From NCBI GenBank assembly GCA_017979445.1, contig CM030716.1, positions 13,925,611-13,989,610 on the forward strand: a stretch of DNA of 64,000 nt, given 5' to 3'. Shown here in pieces: positions 45,467-56,628 of this stretch (the stretch's first letter is position 1; each line of letters starts with the position of its first letter). Origin of the DNA: Akebia trifoliata (taxonomy: Eukaryota > Streptophyta > Magnoliopsida > Ranunculales > Lardizabalaceae). The translations under genes and the position numbers were made by a program. The notes below the pieces were generated by a model that was not told where the DNA came from, ran no database searches, and saw only the letters and a program-made list of their open reading frames with translations.

Positions 45467-45509
45467 AAATTGCTCGAAATCAAACCAACCTTGATGCCCT
45501 ACCCATATC
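44334..45509 (+). other. Leader region of a Tat-like element, no coding region
   Basis: No protein domain was recognised. Repeated short phrases such as AACACGGATGA..TA..TGT.TC (45060-45280) form a degenerate tandem series. A (TA)n tract lies at 45428-45463. Small frames here are chance. Confidence 0.5.
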
Positions 45510-46170
45510 TGCTTCGATCTGGGTCCCTGACCCGTATCCACTCAAACCGGGTCCACGACCCGCACCATTCAAAGCAGGTCCACAACCCAATCCACTTGAG
45601 TTGAGTCCACGACCCTTATCCATCCAAACAGGGTCCATGACCTGTATCTACTCAAACTGGGTCCACGACCCGTACCATTCAAACTGGGTCCACGACCTGT
45701 ATCCATTTGAGTCGGGTCTAGGACCCGTATCTACTCAAACCGGGTCCATGACCCATATCCACTCAAACCAGGTCAACGATCCGTACCATTCAAATAGGGT
45801 CCACGATCTGTATCCACTCTAGTCGGGTCCATGACCCGTAGCTATCCGAACCAGGTCCACGACCAGTATCTACTCAGATCAAATTCACGACCCACACCAT
45901 TCAAATTGGGTCCACGACCTATATCTACTCGAGTCGGGTCCACAACCCATATCCATTCAAACTAGGTCCACGACCCATATCCACTCAAATAGGATCCACG
46001 ACCCGTACCATTCAAATCGGATCCACGACCCATTCAAGTAGGATCCACGACTTGCATCCACCCAACACGACCTAGATCCATTTCAATCAGGTCCATAACC
46101 CAAATCCACTACAAGCCGAGTCCACAACCCATATCGAATCAAGTCCATGATCCATCTATGATTTAACAAG
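45510..46170. repeat. Minisatellite, 27-28-bp unit, about two dozen copies
   Basis: The unit is close to GGGTCCACGACCCGTA followed by TCCACTCAAACC or CCATTCAAAC. It contains a GGGTC-n3-GACCC palindrome in each copy. Copies diverge toward the right end. It sits in the internal part of a Tat-like element, where satellites are known to arise. Confidence 0.9.
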
Positions 46171-46435
46171 GCTAACAACCGATCAATCAACTCAAATGAA
46201 TTCAATCTTAAAAAAAAATAGATTTTAAAGCACTAATTATAGTCCTTGATCAAAGTCGGTGCCTAGAAACGATCTTGCCCTATTGATACGAGGGGGATAG
46301 ACTACGTCAATTCAAGGAAATGAGATGATTTAAGAGTGCCCCTGCGAAAGCATTGTGCGCCGCCTTTTCTTTGGGGATCTGACTGGTCAACCTTGGTTTC
46401 AGAGAACTAAATTGGAGGCTAACAAAAACGTGTAC
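46171..46435 (+). other. Internal Tat-like sequence shared with 51480-51660
   Basis: The stretch with TGCCTAGAAACGATCTTGCC, then GATAGACTACGTC, GATTTAAGAGTG and GATCTGACTGG matches the order of phrases at 51500-51640 (TGCCTAAGCGAGATCCTGC, GATAGGCTACGTC, GATTTAAGAGTG). So the two Tat-like elements share an internal non-coding block. Confidence 0.65.
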
Positions 46436-46749
46436 TCTTCCAACTCGATTTGCTCACAGAAAATTCGATTTTTCAAAAAAAAATTTCGACTCCGTGTTAA
46501 TGCCAGCTCCGTGCTAATGAGATTTCTTTCTCAAAATATTTTACCGACTCCGTGTCGATGCTAACTCTGTGCTGATGCCAACTCCGTGTTGATACCTACT
46601 TCGTGTCGATGCCAGCTCCATGCGGAGATAATTCATTTTTTAAAAATATTTTACCCACTACATGTCGATGCTAGTTCCGTACTGATGTAATTACTTTTTC
46701 AAAATATTTCACCGACTCTGTGTCGATGCCAGCTCCGTGCTGAGGAAAA
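46436..46749. repeat. Degenerate repeats on CTCCGTGTCGATGCCAG
   Basis: About ten degenerate copies of ACTCCGTGTCGATGCCAGCTC / CCGTGCTGATG sequence are spaced at 16 or 32 bp, with two longer AAAATATTTTACCGACTC spacers. Confidence 0.75.
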
Positions 46750-47109
46750 ACAAAGAAACTCGTACAAGGATGCTCCCCACTAGTACTGAGGGAACAAATC
46801 GTTGTGATGATCTAGGTATATTTTTTTACTTTTTTATTTATTTTATTTATTTTGTTTTAGGTCTTTTAGCAATGTAATCCTTTTTTGAAAAATAGTAGAG
46901 ACCGACGTTTGCTGGGCGGGGTTGGTGCTTAACACCTTCCAACCCCGTAACGTGATCCCAGACCATAGTTTCTTTTTATTCGTAGATTAGTTGCTTTTAT
47001 CTATTTAGAATCAATGCTCGATTCCTAGACCATAATAATTAGGTGGCGACTTCCAAACTTCAAAAATCAAAAGCGGATCCTCACACCCCACGGATCGAGG
47101 GTGCTTTCA
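46750..47109 (+). repeat. 3' end of the D5 LTR
   Basis: Matches the last 350 bp of the D-type LTRs at 49600-49963 and 60860-61212: TGAGGGAACAAA, then AGTAGAGACCG, GGGCGGGGTTGGTGC, AACACCTTCCAACCCC, GGTGGCGACT and GGATCGAGGGTGCTTTCA. Confidence 0.85.
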
Positions 47110-47597
47110 ATATATATATATTTTTTATCCATTATGTCCATTACATTAGACCAATTTGAACTGTGTATCTTAATTTTTGAAATTTCTCACCGATTTTTCT
47201 CTATTAACCAAAATACCCCTTATATCCTAAGTTTTCTTGATAAAATTAATATTTTCATAACTTATCATATTAAACTTGGATTTAAGCATGCTGACAGTTT
47301 AAACTATGTTTTTCGATGCTTTTGAATTCAACGGTAACATCCATTTGACTAAAAGAGTTTCTTATAAAATTTTAAATTTTATCTACTTCGACTAAATATT
47401 ATAATTCTTCGATAATAATCATGATAAGGTTATCCAAATTGTACATTTCATTTAGTAAATTCTCCTTTTAGAATGGTTATTTTAGAAAGATAATTTCATG
47501 ATTTATTTTTAATAATTTATTTATTTTCTAATAGGAAAACAAACCAATGTAGTTGACTTAATTCCTCGATATACGTAATAAATCGCATGGTGTTACA
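47110..47597 (-). mobile_element. Minus-strand C-family LTR fragment, part 2 (5' end)
   Basis: The complement begins TGTAACACCATGCG at 47597 and follows C1 from 9860 to about 10340, including GCGTATATCGAGGAACTAAG-like and TTTTCCTATTAGAAAAT phrases. With 36655-36867 it makes one LTR fragment interrupted by D5. Confidence 0.8.
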
Positions 47598-47675
47598 GTT
47601 TAGCTACTTTATGGGTGATCTGATACTTTTTAATTAAGGCCTCGAAAGGTTTATTACAAAAGTGTGTACCACTCA
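47598..47675. other. Short spacer between two minus-strand LTRs
   Basis: Seventy-eight bases with no recognised content. Confidence 0.4.
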
Positions 47676-48372
47676 TATGGTGTCCCGCCAAATGCTAATA
47701 CAAATCCCGAGGTCAAACCTTGAAGTTTGGACAGTTTCCTCCATTTATGTTAGCATTCCACGGAACTCAAAACAAAGAAAACTAATAACCAACAAGTCCT
47801 ACATATAACAATGTATCAAAAATACAAAGTGCGGAAGACAATAACTGCGAACATCATAGAATTAGATCAGAGTTGTGCAAAAATGTGAAAATATAAAGGG
47901 TTATAAAATTTTGACCTCTCACTAACATAGACCTATCACTCAGTTCAAAAAGACTACATGCACTCCTTGGGAACGAACGGACTCCTAGGGAAAGTAACCC
48001 CAATGCTTATCGAGTAACGGACTTTGGTCGTCGGTATGACCCACCAGATGATCCTCGCTCGCTGGTTCTAAAGCTGGTTCTCTGACTGTCGGATCTGAAA
48101 CTAAAAAAAAATGGATGGAAAGGGTGAGTAACAATGGTTACCTAGTAGGTCCACAAACGACTCCTACTAATAACCTTACCTAGCATGGACGAATAAGCAA
48201 ATTGAAAATTTTCAATACATGCAAAGCTTTACTATTAAAACTACGGGTAACTGATACATAGCTAGGGATGAGCAACTAAACAGTTTTAAAGATTCACATG
48301 GCATCAATCATCAGTACTCATTATACATTTTCATTTTTATACAAATAATTTGACAACATTTAAATAACAAGC
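47676..48372 (-). mobile_element. Minus-strand B-family LTR 'B4', part 1
   Basis: It starts TATGGTGTCCCGCC, which corresponds to the TGTGGTGCCCCGCC end of sister LTRs with the terminal TG changed to TA. It runs through the GGGTGAGTAACAATGGTTACC block near 48120 and is cut at 48372 by a Tat-like element. It continues at 61218-62167. Confidence 0.85.
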
Positions 48373-49671
48373 TATAGATACCTCATTTTTGTACTCGCCT
48401 GATTAATCAATTTGTCAACCCGATTGCAATGGCTCCCAATAATGGATTTTTATTCCAATGCTCTATTTGGTTACTAGATGTGTTTTAAAAATTCGGATGA
48501 GGTATTTCGAACTAACAAAATTGTAGAAACGACACTAAGCTAGGAAAATATAACCCCAAAAATATAGAAATCATCATCTTGCAGACAAAAAGAAGCTTCA
48601 CGATAAAAATCACTAAAAAATGATTAAATTATCAAAATACCCCTAATCTTAAAACATCCCTAGAGCCTACATTATGCTTAGAAAAATCCTTTCAAATACA
48701 TAAAATAACAAATCAAAATCAAATAAATTATTTGGTCAATTTTCACAAAATTTGACAAAATTACGAAAATACCCCTCATACAGTTCACGACCATTTTGCA
48801 CAAAATTTTTTATAAATGACACAAACTAATATTCCTATTGTATTCCTTACGAAAAATCGATTCCAAAACATCCTGGAACATTGAAAAACGACTTAAAACG
48901 TAAAAAGTCATTTTCGAGGGCAAAACGATAATTTTACAATTTTAATAATTAAAATTTCTGAAATTAATAATTAAAACAGTAATTAATGTAAAGTGAAACC
49001 CTAATCAAAATTAAAGTTAATCAAGTAAGACTTAAGTAAAATCTTAAAACCAAGTCAATAAAGTAAGACTTAAGTCAAAATCCTAAAGTCAAGTCAATCA
49101 AGTAAGACTTAAGTCAAAACCCTAGATTCTAGTCAATCAAGTGAGACTTAAGTCAAAACCCTAATCAATCTAATAAGACCAAAGTCAAACCCTAAACCTA
49201 ATAGAATTCTAGTTAAACTCTAAAACTACCTAATGTAATTCTAATTAAACACTAACTCTGTAATTCTAATTAAACTTTAAAACTACCTGATGTAATTCTA
49301 ATTAAACACTAACTCTATCTAAAAAGCTCTTAAAAATCTATAAATAGGGGTCTCTACAATCCATTTTCATATCTAAAAGAAAATCCTAGAAAAAGTAGGT
49401 CAAGAAGCCTCCCCAACCTTTTCAAAACCTTAATTTTGAAGTCCTAACTCCTAACCTAACATCCATACCTCAACTTTAGCTCAAAAAACACCCAAAAACT
49501 CTTCTAAAATACTCAAAAATCCATCAAAAAATAAAAAACACTCAGATCTAGGAATAACATACTTCATCTTAGAATATCATAAACGGATCTAGTAACGGAA
49601 ACAAAGCAAAGAATCACAAGCAATGAATCTCTCTACCAGATCTAAGGGAACAAAACTGTTGCGTCCGTAAA

Positions 49672-49702
<31 letters not shown>

Positions 49703-49963
49703 TTTATATTATTATTTAGGTCTTTTTAGCAATGTAATCTTCTTGAAAAATAGTAGAGACCGGCATTTGTCGGGCGGGATTGGTGCCTAATACCTTCCAA
49801 CCCCATAACGTGATCCTCGGACTCGTATTTTCTTTCGTAGATTAGTGTTATTTGTCTTTTAGAGTCAATGTTCGGTTCCTAGACCGTAATAAATAGGTGA
49901 CGACTCCCAAACCTCAAAAATTAAAAGCGGATCTGCGCACCCCGTGGATCGAGGGCGCTTTCA
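48373..49963 (+). repeat. 5' LTR of the Tat-like element
   Basis: The LTR is 1591 bp and ends GAGGGCGCTTTCA. Short direct repeats on GTCAATCAAGTAAGACTTAA (49015-49150) and TAATTCTAATTAAACACTAA (49200-49315) lie upstream of a TATA box at 49339-49346. A (TA)n tract lies at 49678-49700 in the U5 part. Confidence 0.9.
49339..49346 (+). promoter_or_regulatory. TATA box of the Tat-like 5' LTR
   Basis: TATAAATA followed by GGGGTCTCTACAA, conserved at 57622-57629 in the 3' LTR and, complemented, at 62773-62780. Confidence 0.7.
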
Positions 49964-49984
49964 GCGACGACTCCGTTGGAGATT
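49964..49984 (+). promoter_or_regulatory. Primer-binding-site region of the Tat-like element
   Basis: GCGACGACTCCGTTGGAGA directly after the LTR corresponds to the TGATGACTCCACTGGGGA sequence after the D1 LTR. The tRNA was not verified. Confidence 0.55.
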
Positions 49985-52900
49985 ATTAAGGATCTGACTT
50001 GAAAAGCCCAAGTGTGGGATGCATTGCCAGTAGGACATTTTTTATTTGATTTTTAGTTATTTGTTTATTTGATTTTTTTATCATTCTTTTTGGCTTAATT
50101 ATGGATCATTTGTTTGGATTCCGAATACTTTATTTTGGCACATTTTCATGGTTCAATCTATGATCATTCAGAATGACCCTAAATAATGCAGTATGTCAAG
50201 AAGATAATAGTGTGGAAAAAATGGTTGTTAGACAATTCTCATTATTTGATTTATTTTATATTTTGGGGTTGTATTATCTTTTTCTTGGTATTATTTGGAT
50301 TGATTTTGGGTATGTCATTTTGGAGTATCAATTTTTATGATTCAATCTAGGATCATTTTGGGATGACCCTAAATAATGAAAGATTCAAATTAACATAAAT
50401 TGAGGACGGAATGATGGTGGTTGGGATGAGAGTTATGATTTTTTTTTAAATAAAAAAAAACGTAAAAAAAAATATAAAAAAAAAAGAAATCGTTAAAAAA
50501 AAAACGTTAAAAAAATTAAAAAAATTAAAAAAAAAACGTTTTAAATAAAAAAAGTTAAAAAAAATTAAAAAAATTAAAAACAAAATGTTTAAATAAAAAA
50601 AATAAAAAAAAAAACCTTTAAAAAAATCATTAAAAAAAAGTTAAAAAAAAAATCGTTAAAAAAATTAAAAAAAAACGTAAAAATAAAAAATAAAATAAAA
50701 TAAAAACGTTTAAAAAAATGTTTAAAAAAAAAAGTCATAACTCCTCATCTCTACAATTATCGATCTACCCTCAATTCAATGTTTACAGAAATCTCAAATT
50801 ATTGTGAGTCACCCAAAGTGATCCTCAATTGGATAATAAGGAAAAAATTTGTGCCTATCTCAATGATTGATATTATTTCCATGCTATTCTAATTGATTGA
50901 TCATCATTGCTCTTTGTTTCACTTCCTAGATTATTGCAATTAGATATGCCATGATCCTGATTATTATACACTTTGATGTGTATGTCTTGATGTGGATCTT
51001 GATGCTATGGATTTTATATGATGTCCATATTTTGATTGGTTTGATTTAACCCATGGGCCCATTTATTTGAAAAAGGCCCCGGGCACACCCTACCCTGTTT
51101 TGCACACACCACTTGCACGTTTATTGTTTTGCACACTTGCATGTCCCAATATAGCCAACATGGCACTAGTGCGTAGCCCGGTCTCTTTGGAGATGCGACA
51201 TCATTAATGAAAATCACAACTCCAGTCACATACCTTAGGGTATATCAAACTGGGGCATCAATATCGTCTAATCAGATGACTCTGAAAGGTATATCAATGC
51301 ACCCAGGCTGGAGCGACCTGAGCCTTTGACCTATTGTGAGCCACACGGTCACATGTCTCGTTTGTCAACGTAGTACTAGTACGTGGTCGGTCCCCTTATG
51401 GGATACCAAACCATTTATGAAAGCTACAACTATTGACTCGTACCCATAGGTATATCAAAGATGATCAAAGTACATCAGTTGCACTTCTTGGTCAAAACCA
51501 ATGCCTAAGCGAGATCCTGCTCCGATGTACTACGATACTAGGAGGATAGGCTACGTCTATTCTAGAAAAGAGGTGATTTAAGAGTGTCTTTCCTCAAACA
51601 TCGCGCACCACCTCTGATCTGGAGATTAAACTGACTGCTTTTGGCTTTAGAGAAGTGGGTTGAAGTTTTAGATTATCACCTATACGGTATATCAAACCAA
51701 TTCACCATGTACCGTTTGATTGAATACGCTCGAGAGGTATATAGGTGTACTTGGGCAATGGTGGCTAGATAAATTGCATTACTCGTAGTAAACCTAGAGT
51801 CTAGGAGCCTTCCTATAGGTCACGACCGAAACTGACTATGGGTATTCCCGGGTTGCTCTATTTAATCCATCCCAAAGGTAAGTGGGTGGAACGGTCCACA
51901 CTACTTCAATCCAACCCGCAATACCGGTCCAACCCAATAAATTTAATTGATGAGACATACCGATCAATATCAAATTAAACTAGTTAGCCCAATTGTTAAA
52001 TGGATCTTATAGATCAATACATGGACCGATTGGATTAATTAGCTTAAAAAATAGTTGATGAAGTGATTCAAGTAGAATATTTAGATTCGTTGGGTCAAAT
52101 CGGCCCAAATTCAAATGGGTACATGGTCCCAATCACCTTGTATCGGTAAATTTAATTTAATGGACTGAATATTTCATATTTAACAAGATCGGGATCAGTA
52201 AAAAAATCATATTAAGGGATGTACTGATTAGTACAATCTGGATCTTACTTTTAGAAAATCGTACAACCCTTAATCGTGATTTAAAATTTTTTAAGATTCG
52301 TGATCAATCGGTAAATCATCTTCATGTAATGTTTCGTGATCGAAATATTTCATCGGTTAGAGTTTTTGAATCTAGGGGGTTAACCAATGCTATCAAGTGG
52401 GACCTCTATTTCTAATTGCTAAAAGCCTACTCCACCTTTGATAAGGTTTCAGGATTATCATTGCACCTAAGCTCAATTGTCCACCGCCTAGTTAGGGTTG
52501 GAAGTCCGGTCAACTAGAAGAAACGTTAGTATGAAGTCAACAATCAAAAATGGCCTTGGAATTTCTTAAAATTACAGTTGTTCTCTGAATATCACATTAC
52601 CTCAATCTTGCTGGTTGTAACTAATATCCAGAGTCCTAAGCCTATAGTCAAGTCCGTAGTGTGTGGATAATTGTCTTTCATGAGTTTTGAATCAATTTTT
52701 TTTTTCAATTAATCAATATCATTTTTTCTTTAAATCGAGTCTACTCTTTTTCTGTTGAGTCGAGTTAGTTTATCGAGTCATAGAGGTGTCTATCACCCCT
52801 TCTGAATTTGATTGAATAAAGAAAAGTTTTTAATACCTCGAGTGCATTAACGAATTAACTAATAATCTGGCTTCAAGGATATATTTTTCTCCTGAACAAG

Positions 52901-53139
52901 AAGATAAGGGTTGGGCTCAACAACTTTCAATCAGAAAGTAAAGGTCATTGAACCTTAGAACAAAAAATAATTTTCAAGAAATTCAAATATAAACTATCCT
53001 ATCCCTAGAGGAACATAATGGGATAATGAATTTACTCAGAAATTTCAAAAAACTTGTTCGTGTGATCATATGAGGGTATGTTAGGTATAAGCTTGGGTGT
53101 TGTTCAACACGGAATAGATACTCGTCTATATCAATGGAA
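49985..53139 (+). other. Long leader and degraded internal region, no readable gene
   Basis: No gag or reverse transcriptase motif could be read in any frame. 50430-50740 is an A-rich low-complexity array on GTTAAAAAAATTAAAAAAA. Two diverged tandem units of about 220 bp start near 51150 and 51370 (ACTAGTGCGTAGCCCGGTC / ACTAGTACGTGGTCGGTCC, later GGTATATCAAA). 51480-51660 shares a block with 46201-46435. The frame at 51014-51229 is chance. Confidence 0.5.
50430..50740. repeat. A-rich low-complexity array
   Basis: Runs of A interrupted by GTT, CGTT and ATT at irregular intervals; likely an expanded A-rich tract in the element leader. Confidence 0.9.
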
Positions 53140-53905
53140 TCAAAGAAGATGTTAGAAAATATATTAGCGCTATCCCCACTACATCTCAAGTTGAAAAGTT
53201 CATTTAAGCACATATTATCAGTCGATATGGGGGTACCTTTTGAGCTGATCTCTGATAATGGGTCGTACTTCAAAGCTAAGGTCATTACTTCGTGTTCTAT
53301 TCAAGATCTGACATCACAAATCATATCCCTACTGTCTTCAGACCAATGTAGCAGCTAAAGCAACCAAGCAAGAGTCTCTAAACAATTATCAAGAAAATGC
53401 GTCAATCACACCGGGATTAGTTAGAAAAGCTACCATTCACACTGGGGGGCGTATCATACTTCAATACAGTCTTCCATTGGAACTATTCCCTACTCTCTAG
53501 TATATGATATGGAAGTAGTCTTACTAGTTGAAATGGAAATCCTATATCTCAAGGTCTTGATGGAAAGTCAATTGCTAAAAACAGACTAGGCTCGTCATCG
53601 GGTACGAAGAGCTAAACTTGATTAAAGAAAAATGACTAAGAACTTTGTACCACGTGCAGGCTTATCAAATAAGAGTCACCCGTTTGTTTGACAAAAAGAT
53701 CAAGGCCCGTCACTTATAAGTCGGGGATTTGGTACTCAAAGAGAATCGGATCCCTCCTTGACAATAGGAGGAAGTCAGAACCCAATTGAAGGGATTCACT
53801 CATTAAGAAAATATTCTTGGAAAAGTCATCAGACTTCAAGATCATGATAGAATTGAACTACCAAAACCAACCAACCTTGACCAGATCAAGCGGTACTACA
53901 TTTAA
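53140..53905 (+). pseudogene. Broken Tat-type integrase
   Basis: This is a relic of the integrase that joins retrotransposon DNA to the genome. It starts near GVPFELISDNGSYFKAK (about 53228), the block with a catalytic Asp. It continues with a degraded middle (YDMEVVLLVEMEI at about 53500, then LKVLMESQLL), then the C-terminal segment with VGDLVLKENR (53720) and the closing ELPKPTNLDQIKRYYI near 53905. These are the conserved C-terminal blocks of Tat/Ogre integrases (VYGMEAVLPVE ... VGDLVLK ... LPNPVNADTVKRYY). Stops and frameshifts are frequent. It supports the orientation of the element and its Tat assignment. Confidence 0.85.
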
Positions 53906-55290
53906 GGATGTCATCTTTGGCTGAATCTATTTTCCTGCTATTCAGTTCAATACCTCATTTTTCAGCCCTTTGCAACATTTTTTTAAAAATAAAAAAAATA
54001 TTTTTCTTTCTCAGCCTGATCACCTAACCTAGGGGAGGGAAAATCCGAACTACGTCTTGGTCTGATCCCAAAAATTTGGGGTACGTACGCAACCTAAGAA
54101 GTTATTTCAGGCCCAACCACATCAAAATAAAAATATATATAAATAGATTCCCCGATAAAGAAAAATCTAAAAGGAAAAAATTCAAAAGAAAAAGAAATAT
54201 CATCCAAAATGGGAAAGAAAATTAAAGAAAAAAAGAAAACAATTTAAAAGGAAATGTCACACAAGGGGCATTCGGGTTTTTGAGCCTTAGAATTCCTTTC
54301 TTTTTATACCCAGTCTTAAGCTTATCCATGAAAGTCCTCCTAAGTACTGTGCGGAAAAGTTAAGGAAGGTAGTAAAACATGATCAAACAATAACTCCAGA
54401 ATTTCAGAAGAAAAAAAAAGCCTGCTAAGTTGAAAACTAAAAAAGGACGACTTAGACAAAAATTAAGGCAAGCTCGCAAGGTTGAAAATTCGAAAAGACG
54501 ATCTTGGCAACAATCAGAACAAAGAAAAAAGAAAAAGCTCGCTAGATCAAAAATCTGAAAAGGCTATTTAGGCAAAAGTTAGAGCAACAAAGAAAAATAG
54601 AAGAAAATCTCAGGAGGTTCGAGCCGAGACATTTGAAGTTCGAATAATCAAGTTCAACACTTAGCTTAAACCAGACAGAAACTCAGAAGCCACAAGTATC
54701 TCGTTTACGATTGATCTGAAAATTTTTACTTCTCCAAGTGAACCAAGAGAAAAATGGTGAATTCTACAATGAATCTCGGAAGGAAATATTTTATTTTCTT
54801 GAGCCTGACTCAAAATCTTCAATATAAAAAGTAAAAATTAAAAGTTGAATCTTTATTGCGTTTGTGGTAATCAAATATTTCTAACCTTCATACAAGGGGC
54901 ACTTTCTTTCTTCTCTGATATGTAGTTTTCCCCTTGTACTAGGGGTATTTTTTTGTCAAACTTGGCATATTTTTCATTTCAAGCTTGATCAATGTTAATC
55001 CTAAAGGATCATGGGAACCTCGAATTTAAGGTCATCCTCTTGACAACAATTTTTTTTTGAAAACCCTTGAGGTACAAAGAAATTAAAAAATTCATAAAAT
55101 TTTTGAAAAACTTTGAAGTTCAAACAGAAGCGTTTCTGATCTCATATTTGGTTTTGTCCAGAGATTAACTCATTACCCTTTTACCTAGAATAGGAGATAA
55201 GCTACTCTCTTTCCCAAATTCAATCATTCTTTTCTAGATTCATTGTCAATCATTCTTTCTCAGATTCATTCATTATTTCTCAATTTTACT
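53906..55290 (+). other. 3' untranslated region of the Tat-like element
   Basis: No coding domain. Three diverged units of about 60 bp on GCTAAGTTGAAAA / AAAAGACGA / TAGGCAAAAGTTAG lie at about 54415-54600. The rest is A-rich sequence with scattered CACAAGGGGCA phrases (near 54260 and 54893). Confidence 0.55.
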
Positions 55291-55880
55291 CAGTCATATG
55301 CCGCCGAGGGTTTTCTCGGAATTATGCTCAGATACCACCGAGGATTATCTCGGATTTTGCGCAGTTACTGCCGAAGGTTATTTCGAATTTTGCTCAGTTA
55401 CCGCCGAGGGTTATCTCGGATTTTGTTCAGTTGCCACCAAGGATTTTCTTAAATTTTGCTCAGATGCCGCCGAGGGTTATCTTTATCTCGGATTTTGCTC
55501 AGTTATCGCCAAGGGTTTTCTTGGATTTTTCTCAGATGCCGCCAAGGGTTTTCTTAGATTTTGCTCAGTTGTCGCTAAGGGCTTTCTTGGATTTTGCTCA
55601 GTTGTCGCCGTGGGTTATCTTAGATTTTGCTCAGATGCTGTCAAGGATTTTCTTGGATTTTGCTCAGTTGCTGCCGAGGGCTATCTCAAAATTTGCTCAG
55701 ATGCCGTCGGGGGATATCTCGGATTTTGCTTAGTTGCCACCGAGGGTTTTCTCGGATTATGCTCAGCTAGTTTCCACCGAGGGTTTTCTCGGATTATGCT
55801 CAGCCAGTTGCCACCGAGGGTTTTCTCGAATTATGCTCAGTCAGATACCACCGAGTATTTTCTTGGATTTTGCTCAAATT
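55291..55880 (+). repeat. Minisatellite, about 31-33-bp unit, some eighteen copies
   Basis: The unit is close to TTGCTCAGTTGCCGCCGAGG followed by GTTTTCTCGGATT. Because many units are 33 bp and contain no stop in two frames, it produces a 207-codon frame (55298-55921) with an 11-residue periodicity on FCS..AEGYLG. This has no start context or homology and is best explained by the repeat. Confidence 0.92.
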
Positions 55881-56290
55881 TTACTCAGATAGTTTATTAC
55901 TCTTTCACCCCGAGTAGGTAGAGTAGAACTCCAAAAAATTAGTTCATCACTCTTTCACCTTGAGTAGGTAGAGTAGGACTCCCAGAAAAATAGTTCATTA
56001 CTCTTTCACCCCGAGTATGTAGAGTATGACTCCCATAAAATTAGTTCATTACTCTTTCATCCCGACTAGGTAGAGTAAGACTCCCAGAAAATTAGTTCAT
56101 TACTCTTTCACCCTGAGTAGGTAGAGTAGGACTCCCAGAAAATTAGTTCATTACTCTTTCACCTTGAGTAGGTAGAGTAGGACTCCCAGAAAAATAGTTC
56201 ATTACTCTTTCACCCCGAATAGGTAGAATAGGACTCCCAAAAAATATATTTGTTCATTACTCTTTCACCTAGGGTAGGTAGAGTAAGACA
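55881..56290 (+). repeat. Tandem repeat, about 51-bp unit, eight copies
   Basis: Copies of ATTACTCTTTCACCCCGAGT followed by AGGTAGAGTAGGACTCCCAG and AAAATTAGTTC start near 55894, 55943, 55995, 56047, 56098, 56149, 56201 and 56257. It directly follows the 33-bp array. Confidence 0.93.
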
Positions 56291-56615
56291 TTCAACTTTT
56301 GCTTAAATAATGCTCAGATTTTACTTAGTTTTTGCTCAAACCCTCTGAGATTTATCTCAGATTTCAAGTACACACACTTGCACAGTTTTAATCAGGGAGA
56401 ATTTTCTAAAATTTAAGGATCTGACACCGTCAGTGAGAGCTCGCACTTGAGGACTAACAACCTTTTTGTTCGGGGAGAGTTTTACCTTCAAGGATCCGAA
56501 CGCCTTGACGAATTGCTAAATCAGGCTGCAAAAAAACTGTCACTAACTTTGGCATTCGGATATCGCAGTATCTACCAAAATAGATTTGCTATCTAGTTTA
56601 CTTCAACCCTCTCCC
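56291..56615 (+). other. End of the Tat-like 3' untranslated region
   Basis: No gene. Contains GAGAGCTCGCACTTGAGGAC-like sequence and leads into the polypurine tract. Confidence 0.5.
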
Positions 56616-56625
56616 AAAGAGGGGC
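56616..56625 (+). promoter_or_regulatory. Polypurine tract of the Tat-like element
   Basis: AAAGAGGGGC, three bases before the TG of the 3' LTR. Confidence 0.75.
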
Positions 56626-56628
56626 ATC

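Larger units (their letters stand above)
36868..47109 (+). mobile_element. Tat-like LTR element 'D5' with a further element nested in it
   Basis: The block begins TGTAGACACCTCATTTTTGC and ends GGGTGCTTTCA, the same termini as the LTRs at 48373 and 56629. The pentamer ATATA flanks both sides (36863-36867, 47110-47114), and the C-family LTR it interrupts continues in register across it. Recognisable D-type LTR sequence is 36868-37340 (start) and about 46750-47109 (end). The middle was replaced by a second element (37341 on) and probably by a deletion, so no full LTR pair remains. Whether it was once a full element or a solo LTR cannot be told. Confidence 0.7.

Noticed and set aside
45510..46170. 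Possible CRISPR-like array of short palindromic repeats
   Set aside because: The units are directly tandem without unique spacers, the DNA is plant nuclear, and it lies inside a retrotransposon.
55298..55921. 207-codon plus-strand frame
   Set aside because: It is the translation of a 33-bp minisatellite in the 3' untranslated region of a retrotransposon. A second phase is also open across 55431-55733.
55881..56290. Possible CRISPR-like array with 51-bp spacing
   Set aside because: The whole unit, not only a repeat part, is conserved between copies, so it is an ordinary tandem repeat.
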